Below, one piece after another: positions 41,316-49,634 of a stretch of DNA of 64,000 nucleotides. This stretch comes from UM-FILTER-37-12 sp964344965 (GTDB lineage: Bacteria; Patescibacteriota; Patescibacteriia; Magasanikbacterales; UBA922). The translations under genes and the position numbers were made by a program. The DNA lies in NCBI GenBank assembly GCA_964344965.1, contig CAYFPJ010000001.1:62001-126000 (forward strand), written 5' to 3'. The notes beneath the pieces are model-generated. The model ran no database searches. It was not told the DNA's origin and saw only the letters and a program-made list of their open reading frames with translations. Each line of letters begins with the position of its first letter. Position 1 is the first letter of the stretch.

Positions 41316-43466
41316 ATGTCTTTTCTGAATAGAGAACAACGTATTGATTTGTTTATGTCTCTTTTTACCGGACGTGAAGACGTGTATGCCTACCGTTGGG
41401 AAAGTAGGGGCGGAAAGAAAGGGTATGCTCCCGCGTACGCAGATAGTAACAAAAAACAATATATCCCTTTCACTAAAAATGTTGTAGAGCAACACCTCTT
41501 GGGGAATCAAACAATTGGGGTATACCCATTTCTCACATATAATACATCTAGATTTGTCGTAGCGGATTTTGATACACCGGACTGTCTGAATTTGCTAAAA
41601 AGACTGATAGAAGTATGTAGAGAACGTGGAATAGAGACTTACATTGAGCGATCTCAGTCAGGTAGCGGATTTCACGCGTGGTGGTTTTTTGAACAAGCGT
41701 ATCCTGCATACAAATCACGAAAGATATTTCTTACCCTTCTCAAAAATGCAGGAATCATAGATCAATTTGATAAAACGGAAAGTTTTGATCGATTATTTCC
41801 CAACCAAGATTATCTTTCAGGTAAAGGGTTGGGTAATTTGATTGCTCTGCCATTGCAAGGTAGCTCAAGAAAAAGAGGTGCCACTGTATTTCTCGACCCT
41901 GAGAATGATTTTCGAGTAGCCAAAGATCAATGGGGATTGCTCCAAGGGATAAAACGCATATCTATGGAGACATTGGATAAACTATTTGAGATATCCACAC
42001 AAAATAGGGATTATTTCATTGAGAATGACACAACAATGTTAGACGCAGATACCGGAAGTGTCCCAATTACAATATCGACTCATATTGTTATTCCTAAAAA
42101 AGCTGTATCAAAAAATTTTGCGAATTTTCTTTCAGATCATTTACATTTTTTCAATACAGAATACGCGGTCAAACAAAAGATGGGGCTGTCGACGCATAAT
42201 ACGGAACGATTCTTCAATACAATTGAAAAGTCTGATGAACATATTTTCCTCCCAAGAGGTTTCTTCTCAAAATTTACTTCTTTTCTTGGAGAAAATAATA
42301 TCCCGTACACTATTCGTGATGCGAGAATAGAATTTGATTCTCCGACAAAGGTTTCATTATCGTGTCCTCTCTTTGTATATCAAGAGAAAGCAGTACATGC
42401 TTGCCTTTCACAAGATACAGGTATTCTTGTTGCCCCTCCGGGATCTGGAAAGACAATCATGGGTTTGTCTCTCGTCGCAGCCAGGAAACAACCGAGCTTG
42501 ATTATCACTCACAGAAAACAAATTTATGAGCAATGGTTAGAACGTATCGAACAATTCATGGGAATATCTAAAAAGAACATTGGACAAATCACATCTACAA
42601 AGAAGGTTATACGATCTCCAATTACTGTCGCTACGATTCAGACACTTGCTCGGATGGTAGATACGATAAAAGACGAGATGGCCACACATTTTGGATGTAT
42701 TATTGTTGATGAATGCCATCATATCCCTGCAAAAATGTTCAGACGTGTCATTACCCAGCTCAGCCCGAAATATCTCTATGGACTTACCGCAACACCAATG
42801 CGCAAACATAATGACGAAAGACTAATGTTTTTGTATCTAGGAGAAAACATATATGAAGTCTCAAAGGAGGATATAAAACAAAATAGCTCCAAAGATTCAT
42901 CTGATGTGAAAATTTATGTTCAAGAAACTGAATTATCTTTTCCATTTACCGTTCACACGAGAAATTATCAGACTGTGTCAAAAATGCTTATTGCCGATAC
43001 CAAGAGAAATGAACAAATCATTGCCGACGTGACTTCGGAAATTGAACAAGGTAAGAAGTGTTTGTTGCTCACAGAACGGAAGGAACACGTAAAGATATTC
43101 CAGCTGTATCTTGGTAAAAAATATGAAACCATCACGCTCACCGGTGGAGAAAGGATTATGAAGAGAAAACAGAAGATTGAACAGATCAAAAGTGGTCATT
43201 TTCAGGTGATTATTGCGACCGGACAGTACATAGGAGAGGGTATGCATTTTGACGATCTGGATTCGTTGTTTCTGGTATATCCGTGTTCATTTAGTGGAAA
43301 ATTGACGCAATATATTGGCAGAGTATTACACAGCGATAATAGTTCAAAGAATGTATATGATTATAGAGACAGCGACATTCCTTATTTCGAGAGGATGTTC
43401 AAAAAGAGGAAAAAATATTATGAAAAAGAGTATGGAGGTAATAGTAATATGAGAACATTGCTATGA
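41316..43466 (+). CDS. TOTE-like archaeo-eukaryotic primase fused to SF2 helicase
   Basis: 716 residues. Residues 1-215 match the primase domain of TOTE-type conflict proteins: LFMSLFTGREDVYAYRWES, IGVYPF, catalytic D84-F-D86 in FVVADFDTPD, ERSQSGSGFHAWWFFE (H120), SFDRLFPNQDYLSGKGLGN and LIALPLQG. Residues 355-690 are an SF2 helicase near the XPB/DEAH-like type: Walker A APPGSGKT (373-380), VDECHH (465-469), YGLTATP, and motif VI QYIGRVLH. No nuclease domain is seen. Known: related proteins are proposed to sit in defence islands; none of the activity is shown here. It is the main gene of the tRNA-Glu island, and codons look like the host ones. An ordinary restriction-type helicase is the alternative, but the primase block argues against it. 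Confidence 0.85.
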   Translation: MSFLNREQRIDLFMSLFTGREDVYAYRWESRGGKKGYAPAYADSNKKQYIPFTKNVVEQHLLGNQTIGVYPFLTYNTSRFVVADFDTPDCLNLLKRLIEVCRERGIETYIERSQSGSGFHAWWFFEQAYPAYKSRKIFLTLLKNAGIIDQFDKTESFDRLFPNQDYLSGKGLGNLIALPLQGSSRKRGATVFLDPENDFRVAKDQWGLLQGIKRISMETLDKLFEISTQNRDYFIENDTTMLDADTGSVPITISTHIVIPKKAVSKNFANFLSDHLHFFNTEYAVKQKMGLSTHNTERFFNTIEKSDEHIFLPRGFFSKFTSFLGENNIPYTIRDARIEFDSPTKVSLSCPLFVYQEKAVHACLSQDTGILVAPPGSGKTIMGLSLVAARKQPSLIITHRKQIYEQWLERIEQFMGISKKNIGQITSTKKVIRSPITVATIQTLARMVDTIKDEMATHFGCIIVDECHHIPAKMFRRVITQLSPKYLYGLTATPMRKHNDERLMFLYLGENIYEVSKEDIKQNSSKDSSDVKIYVQETELSFPFTVHTRNYQTVSKMLIADTKRNEQIIADVTSEIEQGKKCLLLTERKEHVKIFQLYLGKKYETITLTGGERIMKRKQKIEQIKSGHFQVIIATGQYIGEGMHFDDLDSLFLVYPCSFSGKLTQYIGRVLHSDNSSKNVYDYRDSDIPYFERMFKKRKKYYEKEYGGNSNMRTLL

Positions 43467-43494
43467 TCGGCTTGTCATTTTTTTCAGATATCCA

Positions 43495-43560
43495 CAGTGA
43501 TATATCACATTTTTTTTAATTTTGTGATATATTTACAGGGATGTATCATATTCTGCTATA
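43495..43560 (+). promoter_or_regulatory. Repeated TGATATAT palindromes before the Fic gene (putative operator)
   Basis: GTGATATATCAC (43497-43508, a perfect palindrome) is followed by TGTGATATATTTACA about 16 bases later and by a looser TGTATCATATTCTGCTATAT. Such spaced operators are typical of autoregulated genes; the winged helix of the Fic protein is a candidate binder. Confidence 0.5.
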
Positions 43561-43570
43561 TATCAAATAT

Positions 43571-44671
43571 ATGCCAAAAACATTCAATCCAACAACTCCA
43601 TATACACCTCCCACGCTTCCTCCCAAAGATATCAAGGCAATTGAGGCAGCATTAAGCGAACAGATCATGGAGGCGCGTATAGCCCTCGCTGAACTCAAAG
43701 GGTTTAGTGTGGCTGTGCCCAACCCATTATTACTTTTGTCTCCCGCCATCTTGCGTGAATCATTGGCCAGTTCTGAAATTGAGAATATTCACACAACGTT
43801 GATTGATGTCTTGGAAAACCAGTTGTTTCCTGAACGGGAGCAGCGAGAAAAAGACAAAGAAGTTTTGCGTTATCGTGATGCTATTCTTTGGGGCTTCGAA
43901 CAAGTAGAAAAATTGGCTGTCTCAACCAGATTGATTCATGGAGTGCATCACAAATTGATGCCTACCATACACAGAGGTTATCGCTCACAGCAAAATACTA
44001 TTGCTGATGGAGCAGGTCGAGCAATATATACCCCACCTACTGTACCCGTAATGAAAGAGTGTATGAGCGCATGGGAAACGTTTGTGAATGATGACAAGCA
44101 ATCAGTTGATCCTTTGGTAAAAGCCATTCTTGGGCATTATCAATTTGAATCAATCCATCCGTTTCCTGATGGAAATGGCAGAACAGGACGTATTTTAATG
44201 ATTTTAGAATTGATCCAAGATCGAATTCTTATCTGGCCAATTTTGTATATCAGCGGCTACATCAACACGCATAAGAGGGAGTATTACTCGTCCCTTATCA
44301 ATGTAACTAAGAAAAATGACTGGATAAGCTATATTCGTTTTATGTTGGTTGGATTTGCTGACCAAGCAAAAGAAACCAAAGATGTATTGCAATCTATTAT
44401 GACGCTCTTTGATGCGTACAAAAAAGAATTAAAGGAAAAGAAAACACGGGTGTATTCCGCTGATTTGGTAGAGTCGCTATTTACATATCCAATTATCACC
44501 CCCACAAAATTGAGTGAGTCTCTCAATATCCATTATACTACTGCCACGAGACATCTTGAGGTACTCAAGAAGTTAACACTCTTGGAGGAGAAGAAAGTTG
44601 GAAAGTACCGATTTTTTATCAATGTCAAATTACTTGAGGTATTATCCCCGAAGAAAGCAAAGAAGAATTGA
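43571..44671 (+). CDS. Fic-family protein (AMP-transferase-like) with C-terminal winged helix
   Basis: 366 residues from ATG 43571 (an in-frame ATG at 43541 is less likely as it lies in the operator repeats). The core motif is HPFPDGNGRTGR, with the catalytic His and the phosphate loop intact. SSEIEN near residue 70 fits the inhibitory (S/T)xxxE(G/N) helix at the N-terminal side, so it is a class II Fic, restrained by itself. The C-terminal 60 residues (PTKLSESLNIHYTTATRHLE) form a winged helix-turn-helix. Known: Fic enzymes add AMP to target proteins. Inferred: regulator or toxin of the island; the target is unknown. Confidence 0.9.
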   Translation: MPKTFNPTTPYTPPTLPPKDIKAIEAALSEQIMEARIALAELKGFSVAVPNPLLLLSPAILRESLASSEIENIHTTLIDVLENQLFPEREQREKDKEVLRYRDAILWGFEQVEKLAVSTRLIHGVHHKLMPTIHRGYRSQQNTIADGAGRAIYTPPTVPVMKECMSAWETFVNDDKQSVDPLVKAILGHYQFESIHPFPDGNGRTGRILMILELIQDRILIWPILYISGYINTHKREYYSSLINVTKKNDWISYIRFMLVGFADQAKETKDVLQSIMTLFDAYKKELKEKKTRVYSADLVESLFTYPIITPTKLSESLNIHYTTATRHLEVLKKLTLLEEKKVGKYRFFINVKLLEVLSPKKAKKN

Positions 44672-44888
44672 TATTTTTTGAAAAAACACGTACACGTATT
44701 TCCATTCCAGATCATTCATCTAACCAAACCCGGAAGATAAAAATTGGCTCCACAGCCGCATTTCTTCCACAAAAAGGTTCCAATGGTCAGTGGAGTGGTC
44801 TACACGGTAGACACCAATGTATGATGTACTTTAAGTGTATTTGAGAACAGAAGGGTTCTCCGCCCAAGGCGGACCCGCCTTGGGCGGG
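44672..44888. other. Right part of the island without a recognised gene
   Basis: A reading frame without start (44680-44844) is open but matches nothing I know; it may be a decayed gene end. Just before attR lies a CCGCCCAAGGCGG / CCGCCTTGGGCGG palindrome (44861-44888), a GC-rich repeat of the kind scattered in Patescibacteria genomes. Confidence 0.5.
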
Positions 44889-44906
44889 GATTCCCCTTGG
44901 GGCTAC
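44889..44906. repeat. Putative attR: copy of the tRNA-Glu 3' end
   Basis: Exact 18-bp copy of 41133-41150. The rplJ promoter begins 17 bases further on. The distance between the copies is 3756 bp. Confidence 0.8.
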
Positions 44907-44922
44907 TAGCTTGCTTGCTTGC

Positions 44923-44951
44923 TTGACAAATCTATTATAGAATGGTATTAT
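44923..44951 (+). promoter_or_regulatory. Promoter of rplJ-rplL
   Basis: TTGACA (44923-44928) and TATTAT (44946-44951) with 17 bases between. It is directly preceded by a GCTT tandem repeat and the attR copy. Confidence 0.8.
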
Positions 44952-44964
44952 CAAGCTCACCATA

Positions 44965-45160
44965 GACAGCAGCCCACCTTCGCTAAGGCTACGGTGGATA
45001 AGGCTCGATCCAATCGATGCCAAGTCCCATCTAGACCGAAAGGTGATAATATACCAGACTGCCGAGGTTATTTACTCCGAATTTTCCAAATTTTTATAAT
45101 TTGGTGATCGTAGAGAGGTCGAAAATAACAAGAAGTTCTGTGGTCAAACCACAGTTTTTT
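44965..45160 (+). promoter_or_regulatory. Probable L10 leader with attenuator in front of rplJ
   Basis: A long leader contains paired stretches, including GACCGAAAGGT and CTGCCGAGGTTATTTACTCCG that recall the ribosomal L10 leader, and ends in a clear terminator: CTGTGGT (45138-45144) and ACCACAG (45148-45154) with a CAA loop and a T run. Binding of L10 to such leaders lowers expression. The leader itself is not folded in detail here; the attenuator is the firm part. Confidence 0.6.
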
Positions 45161-45212
45161 ATTTTATAGCAATTGTCTATGAACTATTGGCTAAGAACTA
45201 AATAAATAAATT

Positions 45213-45734
45213 ATGGCCAAAACAAAACAAACCAAAGAGCAGGCTGTCCAAGATTTGATCGCTCATCTCAAGGATTCCAAAGCTGCTGTGTTTGCCAATT
45301 TCCAGGGCTTGAAAGTGTCTGAATCAGAAGAGCTACGCGGCATTTGTCGTGAACAAAACGTCAAATATATCGCCAGTAAGAAAACTCTCCTGAAAAAGGC
45401 TCTCTCAGAATTAGGAATGGAAGTGGATACTAAAGCATTTGAAGGAGCTCCAGCTGTAGTCCTCGGAGTAGAGGATGAAGTAGCTCCAGCTCAGATCATT
45501 GCCAAGTTTGCTAAGGATCACGAGATGGTCAACATCTTTGGCGGAATACTAGAAGGCAATTTGATAGATGATGCAAAAGTAAAAGAACTATCTGCTCTAC
45601 CAAGTAAGCAAGAGCTGCTAGCAAAAGTAGTTGGCTCATTGAACGCTCCAGTCTCTGGATTTGTCAATGTACTTGCTGGAAATTTGCGTGGATTAGTTAA
45701 TGTCCTTAATGCAATTAAAGAAGAAAAAGCTTAA
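45213..45734 (+). CDS. rplJ: 50S ribosomal protein L10
   Basis: 173 residues. N-terminal RNA-binding domain (AVFANFQGLKVSESEELRG, KYIASKKTLLKKALSE) and a C-terminal helix that carries L7/L12 dimers. Part of the ribosomal stalk. Followed 65 bases later by rplL. Probably controlled by the leader in front of it. Confidence 0.96.
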   Translation: MAKTKQTKEQAVQDLIAHLKDSKAAVFANFQGLKVSESEELRGICREQNVKYIASKKTLLKKALSELGMEVDTKAFEGAPAVVLGVEDEVAPAQIIAKFAKDHEMVNIFGGILEGNLIDDAKVKELSALPSKQELLAKVVGSLNAPVSGFVNVLAGNLRGLVNVLNAIKEEKA

Positions 45735-45798
45735 AATGCCACAAAAGCCCGAAAGGCTTGAAAGGTTAATGCTTATTAAAAAATTTTAATAAAAAAAT

Positions 45799-46290
45799 AT
45801 GACAGAAGAAAAAAAAGAGGAGGAAAAAAAGGAAGAAGCTGCAGCTCCGGCTGCTGAAGCAGAAAAACCTGCTGCTGAGGAAAAGGCAGAAGACAAGGAA
45901 GTGGAAGTACCAGCTAAATTTAAGTCTCTTGTAGAAGAGGTTGAAAAAATGTCTGTACTTGATCTAGCTGAACTAGTGAAGATCTTGGAAGACAAATTTG
46001 GTGTATCAGCTGCTGCTCCTGCCATGATGATGGCTGGCACTGCTGCTGGTGGAGACGCTGGAGCTGGAGCAGAAGAAAAGACAGAATTCACTGTTGAGCT
46101 TACTGATGCTGGTAGCAGCAAGATCGCTGTCATCAAAGCTGTCAAAGCAGCTACCGGTCTAGGTTTGGCTGATGCCAAAGCTCTAGTAGATGGTGCTCCA
46201 AAAGCAATTAAAGAAAATGTAGCCAAAGCTGAAGCCGAGGAGCTCAAGAAGCAAATCGAAGAAGCTGGTGGTAAAGTTGAATTGAAATAA
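45799..46290 (+). CDS. rplL: 50S ribosomal protein L7/L12 with an unusual N-terminal extension
   Basis: 163 residues, against about 120-130 usual. The normal domains are present: dimerisation helix pair (VEEVEKMSVLDLAELVKILE), Ala/Gly hinge, and the C-terminal factor-binding domain (EFTVELTDAG, VIKAVKAATGLGLADAKALV, EAGGKVELK). In front lie about 45 extra residues made of Glu, Lys, Ala and Pro. No other in-frame ATG stands at the usual start; MSVLDL (residue 51 or so) is too deep inside the fold. I take the extension as real. Confidence 0.95.
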   Translation: MTEEKKEEEKKEEAAAPAAEAEKPAAEEKAEDKEVEVPAKFKSLVEEVEKMSVLDLAELVKILEDKFGVSAAAPAMMMAGTAAGGDAGAGAEEKTEFTVELTDAGSSKIAVIKAVKAATGLGLADAKALVDGAPKAIKENVAKAEAEELKKQIEEAGGKVELK

Positions 46291-46330
46291 TGCAAATAGC
46301 ACGAATTTTGATACGAATCAATACGAATTT

Positions 46331-46366
46331 AAAATCAGCCGTGAAAGCGGCTGATTTTTGTTTTTA
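46331..46366 (+). terminator. Rho-independent terminator after rplL
   Basis: AAATCAGCCG / CGGCTGATTT stem, TGAAAG loop, and a T-rich tail. Confidence 0.92.
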
Positions 46367-46375
46367 ATAGAAATT

Positions 46376-46455
46376 GTCATCCTGAGCGCAGCGAAGGATC
46401 TTTCTTGTAGAGGACTTCTTCCTTACTAAAGATCCTTCGCTGCGCTCAGGATGAC
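46376..46455. repeat. REP-like GTCATCCTGAGCG inverted repeat
   Basis: Both arms carry the GTCATCCTGAGCGCAGCGAA word and its complement nearly perfectly, at the convergent ends of rplL and the following minus-strand gene. Confidence 0.88.
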
Positions 46456-46466
46456 ATACGATTTAT

Positions 46467-48713
46467 TTATATTCCAAAAGAGTATATTTTGTTACTATCT
46501 AGAATATAGATAGTACCCCCTGCTTCATCCACTATCATTCCGGTCGGATTTTGCCATTCCTCGGCAGTGTACTGATTTAGTAGCTTTCCTTCTTTATTTA
46601 GTACTACTACACGTTTTCCAGATGGCTCAAGGATATAAATATTTTCGACATCATTGTATGTCCAGAGTATAGTTGGGTTGGCAAGTTTTGGGTCTAGTCC
46701 TGTGATATTGAATTCTTCTTTTTCTCCACTCACAAATTTGAAAATTTCTCCATCGGCTTTCAAAACAAAGATGTCACCATCAACCGCCAGGGAAGTGGCG
46801 TCGCTTACGTCCGCCCCTTCTGTCTTTATCCATGAGCTACCTTTGTCATAACCAGTCTTAGTTTTGTTGTGTTTATATATCTGATTGCCGTCTCTGTCTA
46901 CTGCGTATAGGCGTAAATTGTACACAAATATATCAGCAATATCCACCTTTTCACTGGGATAGTTTATGTCATTCTTTGATAATGTTTTTGTCTCTTTGTT
47001 GTAGTCAGAAACGTGTTGACTGTCTGATAAAAACACTATCTTGTCTTGTTCTTTTGGAGTGGATGCTGATGCTATGTTTGGTATTATGTCGTGGGAGTGA
47101 ACTTCACTATTTTGGGTGTCAAGATCAAAATTGTAAAATGATTTATCGTCTGGTCCATAGGCGATCAGAGTATTGTCGATTCTGGCTATTTTTTGTATGT
47201 TTGCTTCAGGGTATTGACTCTGTAGATTTGCCAACAACTTGGGGGACACCACCTCAATATTTCTAAGCTTAAGGAGGCTTTCTTCAACTAGACTAGAGAA
47301 TTGTAAGGCAATTTCCTCAGTATTTTTCTTGTTGTCCGGTATTGTGTCAATTAACTTTTGTGCCTCCCTGAGTAGCGTCAAAGCCTTGCTGCTGTCATTG
47401 TATATCATGCTTGCATCAGCTGCTGATATCTTATCTTCAATGGCCTGAATATGATTGATGTAAGCTTGTTCTCTTATTTTGTTTTCTTCTTTTATTTTTA
47501 TCCCAGTGATGCTGACAACAAACAGCATGGCCGCCAATATCGTACCAATTAGTAATATTTTACTAAAAAAAGGTAGATTTTTTAGGTACTGCCCAATATT
47601 GTGACCTGTGTTTTTGAATGACTGAATGGACTCCTTTCTACTATTATTTTTATTAGTAATTAGAATAAAAAGCATGATAAATATTTTTCCAATTACAATT
47701 GCTATTTTTTTTATTATATTTATCAAGCCTATACAGCTTTGTACTAAGGCTCTACCTACGCTTACTAGGATTGTGCTTTTTAAGGACTGTATTTCTTCGT
47801 CTCGTCTTGGTCTATAATTACTTTCTTTTATATTATCTCTGACTATCCTTCTCCTTTTTTTTGAAGATTTTTTTGAAGAAGATTTTTGTTTTTTGTCTTT
47901 TTTTATTTTCTTTTTTAGACTGCCAAATAGGGGAGGGGAAAGAGTCTCAGCTGTATCTCTCTCTGATTGGAGTAGCTGATCAAGGGATTCGGCTGAGCTT
48001 TGATCTGTTCTGCTTGAAAGTGAGTTGTTGGTTGTTTGCAATCCTTCTTTTTGTGCCAAATATTTGCATAAGATACCTCCAAAAGAAGATTTGTCATGGA
48101 GATTTCTCAGGACTTTTTCTATGTGAGATACGCTTTGTTGGATATTTCTAGACCCAATTATTTTTTGGAGTCTGTCGTATGAAAAGTGGTCGGCAACCTG
48201 AGGGGTCATGAGAAATATTTTGTCCTCTGGGTTTATGTTTCCTTCAATTACAGAAGAAAATAGTGTGGCACCATCCTCCTCATCAGTGTGCTCATCCAAA
48301 ATATTGAAAGTATTTGTGTGGTTTTTTTGTTTATAAAATAATATGGCATGAGGGGTACCATGATAACTTATTGATATGTTGTCTTTTTTTACCACTGCAA
48401 CTAGACAGTGGATGGAAACTTTTTTGTCGAGAATTCCTGAATTTTTACGATTGATATACTCTAAGGTCAGCTCAAATGGACTTTTTTCTCCGTCTTGGTT
48501 TGCTGTATCATAGTACCCAGCTTCTATATCATCAATGATTTCTTGCATTTGCTCTATGTGCTCTATTGATCCATTATTGATTTCACAAAGTGCCAAAAAA
48601 TATCCCTTCTCAGACTCTTCTTCTGTCGAGGGTTCTGTAATGTGGAGGAGGACATGTGAGGATTTCTGGTCATTTCCTTCAACAAAAAATTCTCGTATAT
48701 CTACGTTATGCAT
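46467..48713 (-). CDS. Membrane protein with PP2C-like N-terminal region and NHL-type beta-propeller
   Basis: 748 residues. The first 220 residues have the strand order of PP2C-type phosphatases (GYFLALCEINN, VSIHCLVAVVKKDNISISYH, DKIFLMTPQVADHF), but the metal aspartates are not obvious, so it may be a degenerate, non-catalytic version; this reading is tentative. A lysine/arginine-rich linker follows (about 265-305), then two hydrophobic segments (about 320-355 and 382-405), a helical part and a C-terminal propeller of NHL-like blades (about 490-748; LWTYNDVENIYILEPSGKRV, GMIVDEAGGTIYILDSNKIY). It resembles a sensor: cytosolic N-terminus, exported propeller. No close family known to me. Confidence 0.6.
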   Translation of the reverse strand: MHNVDIREFFVEGNDQKSSHVLLHITEPSTEEESEKGYFLALCEINNGSIEHIEQMQEIIDDIEAGYYDTANQDGEKSPFELTLEYINRKNSGILDKKVSIHCLVAVVKKDNISISYHGTPHAILFYKQKNHTNTFNILDEHTDEEDGATLFSSVIEGNINPEDKIFLMTPQVADHFSYDRLQKIIGSRNIQQSVSHIEKVLRNLHDKSSFGGILCKYLAQKEGLQTTNNSLSSRTDQSSAESLDQLLQSERDTAETLSPPLFGSLKKKIKKDKKQKSSSKKSSKKRRRIVRDNIKESNYRPRRDEEIQSLKSTILVSVGRALVQSCIGLINIIKKIAIVIGKIFIMLFILITNKNNSRKESIQSFKNTGHNIGQYLKNLPFFSKILLIGTILAAMLFVVSITGIKIKEENKIREQAYINHIQAIEDKISAADASMIYNDSSKALTLLREAQKLIDTIPDNKKNTEEIALQFSSLVEESLLKLRNIEVVSPKLLANLQSQYPEANIQKIARIDNTLIAYGPDDKSFYNFDLDTQNSEVHSHDIIPNIASASTPKEQDKIVFLSDSQHVSDYNKETKTLSKNDINYPSEKVDIADIFVYNLRLYAVDRDGNQIYKHNKTKTGYDKGSSWIKTEGADVSDATSLAVDGDIFVLKADGEIFKFVSGEKEEFNITGLDPKLANPTILWTYNDVENIYILEPSGKRVVVLNKEGKLLNQYTAEEWQNPTGMIVDEAGGTIYILDSNKIYSFGI

Positions 48714-48823
48714 ATGGGATATTACCTTTGACTTTTGATATTGAGGGTATTATACTATAGATTATTATCGCTTGGCAATGAGGCAATATAATTTTAGTCA
48801 ACCTATTTTGCAATTTTCAATAT

Positions 48824-48844
48824 TTAGAATTTAGAATTTAGAAT
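48824..48844. repeat. Three TTAGAAT heptamers
   Basis: Head-to-tail 7-base units in the promoter region between the divergent propeller gene and the regulator gene. Part of the heptamer series in the window. Confidence 0.85.
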
Positions 48845-48862
48845 TTTTGATTTATCAAACAT

Positions 48863-49459
48863 ATGCTTGAACACTTATTTGGTTCAAAGACTCGTTTTCG
48901 AATGCTTCGTCTTTTTTTTAGAGACTCTACCCAATCTTTTTATGTCCGTGAGTTGGCGCGCATGATAGATGTTCAGATTAATGCTGTCAGAAGGGAATTG
49001 GAACTACTTATTAGAGCTACTCTTGTCATGGAGGTGACCGCCCCAGGTAATATAAATAAGAAGAAAGCAGGAGCAGGACTACGAAAATATTATACTATCA
49101 ACACGGCCTCTCTGCTTTTCCCAGAAATGCAAGCCTTGCTTGTGAAAGCTCAAATGTTGGGTGAGCAGGAGTTTATCAATACAATCAGAGAAAAGTCAGG
49201 CGATATAAAATTACTATTACTTACTGGGCAGTTTGTCGGTAACTCTGAAGTGCAGAGTGATATGCTTGTCATTGGTAAAATAAAAGAGAGGACTTTTTCT
49301 AAATTGATTACAGAGTATGAAAAGGAGGTAGGATTTGATATTCGCTATACTACGATGACTCCAGAGGAATTTTTTGAGCGTCGGCAGATGATGGACAAGT
49401 TTATATTTTCTTTGTTTGAATCCAAAGGTGTGGTGGTGGTGAATGAATTGGGGGTATAG
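48863..49459 (+). CDS. Winged-helix transcription regulator with nucleotidyltransferase-like C-terminal part
   Basis: 198 residues. N-terminal winged helix (FRMLRLFFRDSTQSFYVREL, MIDVQINAVRRELELL), then about 110 residues with LLLLTGQFVGNSEVQSDMLV, which resembles MNT-type nucleotidyltransferase cores without a clear GSx10DxD motif. Proteins of this plan are frequent in Patescibacteria genomes; the regulated genes are unknown. Confidence 0.7.
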   Translation: MLEHLFGSKTRFRMLRLFFRDSTQSFYVRELARMIDVQINAVRRELELLIRATLVMEVTAPGNINKKKAGAGLRKYYTINTASLLFPEMQALLVKAQMLGEQEFINTIREKSGDIKLLLLTGQFVGNSEVQSDMLVIGKIKERTFSKLITEYEKEVGFDIRYTTMTPEEFFERRQMMDKFIFSLFESKGVVVVNELGV

Positions 49460-49462
49460 GAT

Positions 49463-49630
49463 AATTTACAATTTATAATTTTCAATTTAAAAACAATTTT
49501 TAATTTATAAATTTATAATGTTACAAATTTGTCGCTCACTTCGACGAGTTATGTTTTGTGGGTTTTATAAATTTAAAATTGAGTCATTAGAAATTGTTTA
49601 AAAATTTCAAATTGAAAATTATAAATTTTT
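49463..49630. mobile_element. AT-rich inverted-repeat element, copy 1
   Basis: Built of AATTTATAATTTTCAATT-type arms with shared inner words CAATTTTTAATTTATAAATT, ACAATTTTTAATTTATAA and GTCATTAGAAATTGTTTAAA. The same element is found at 51688-51850 and 57386-57546. It ends 4 bases before the start codon of the tsaB-like gene. Confidence 0.75.
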
Positions 49631-49634
49631 TACC

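Noticed and set aside
41150..44888. Integrase or transposase within the island
   Set aside because: None of the reading frames shows tyrosine or serine recombinase motifs; the primase-helicase and Fic genes account for the coding part.
44787..45023. 78-residue minus-strand frame across the island border
   Set aside because: It runs through attR, the GC palindrome and the rplJ promoter, and has no start signal or similarity.
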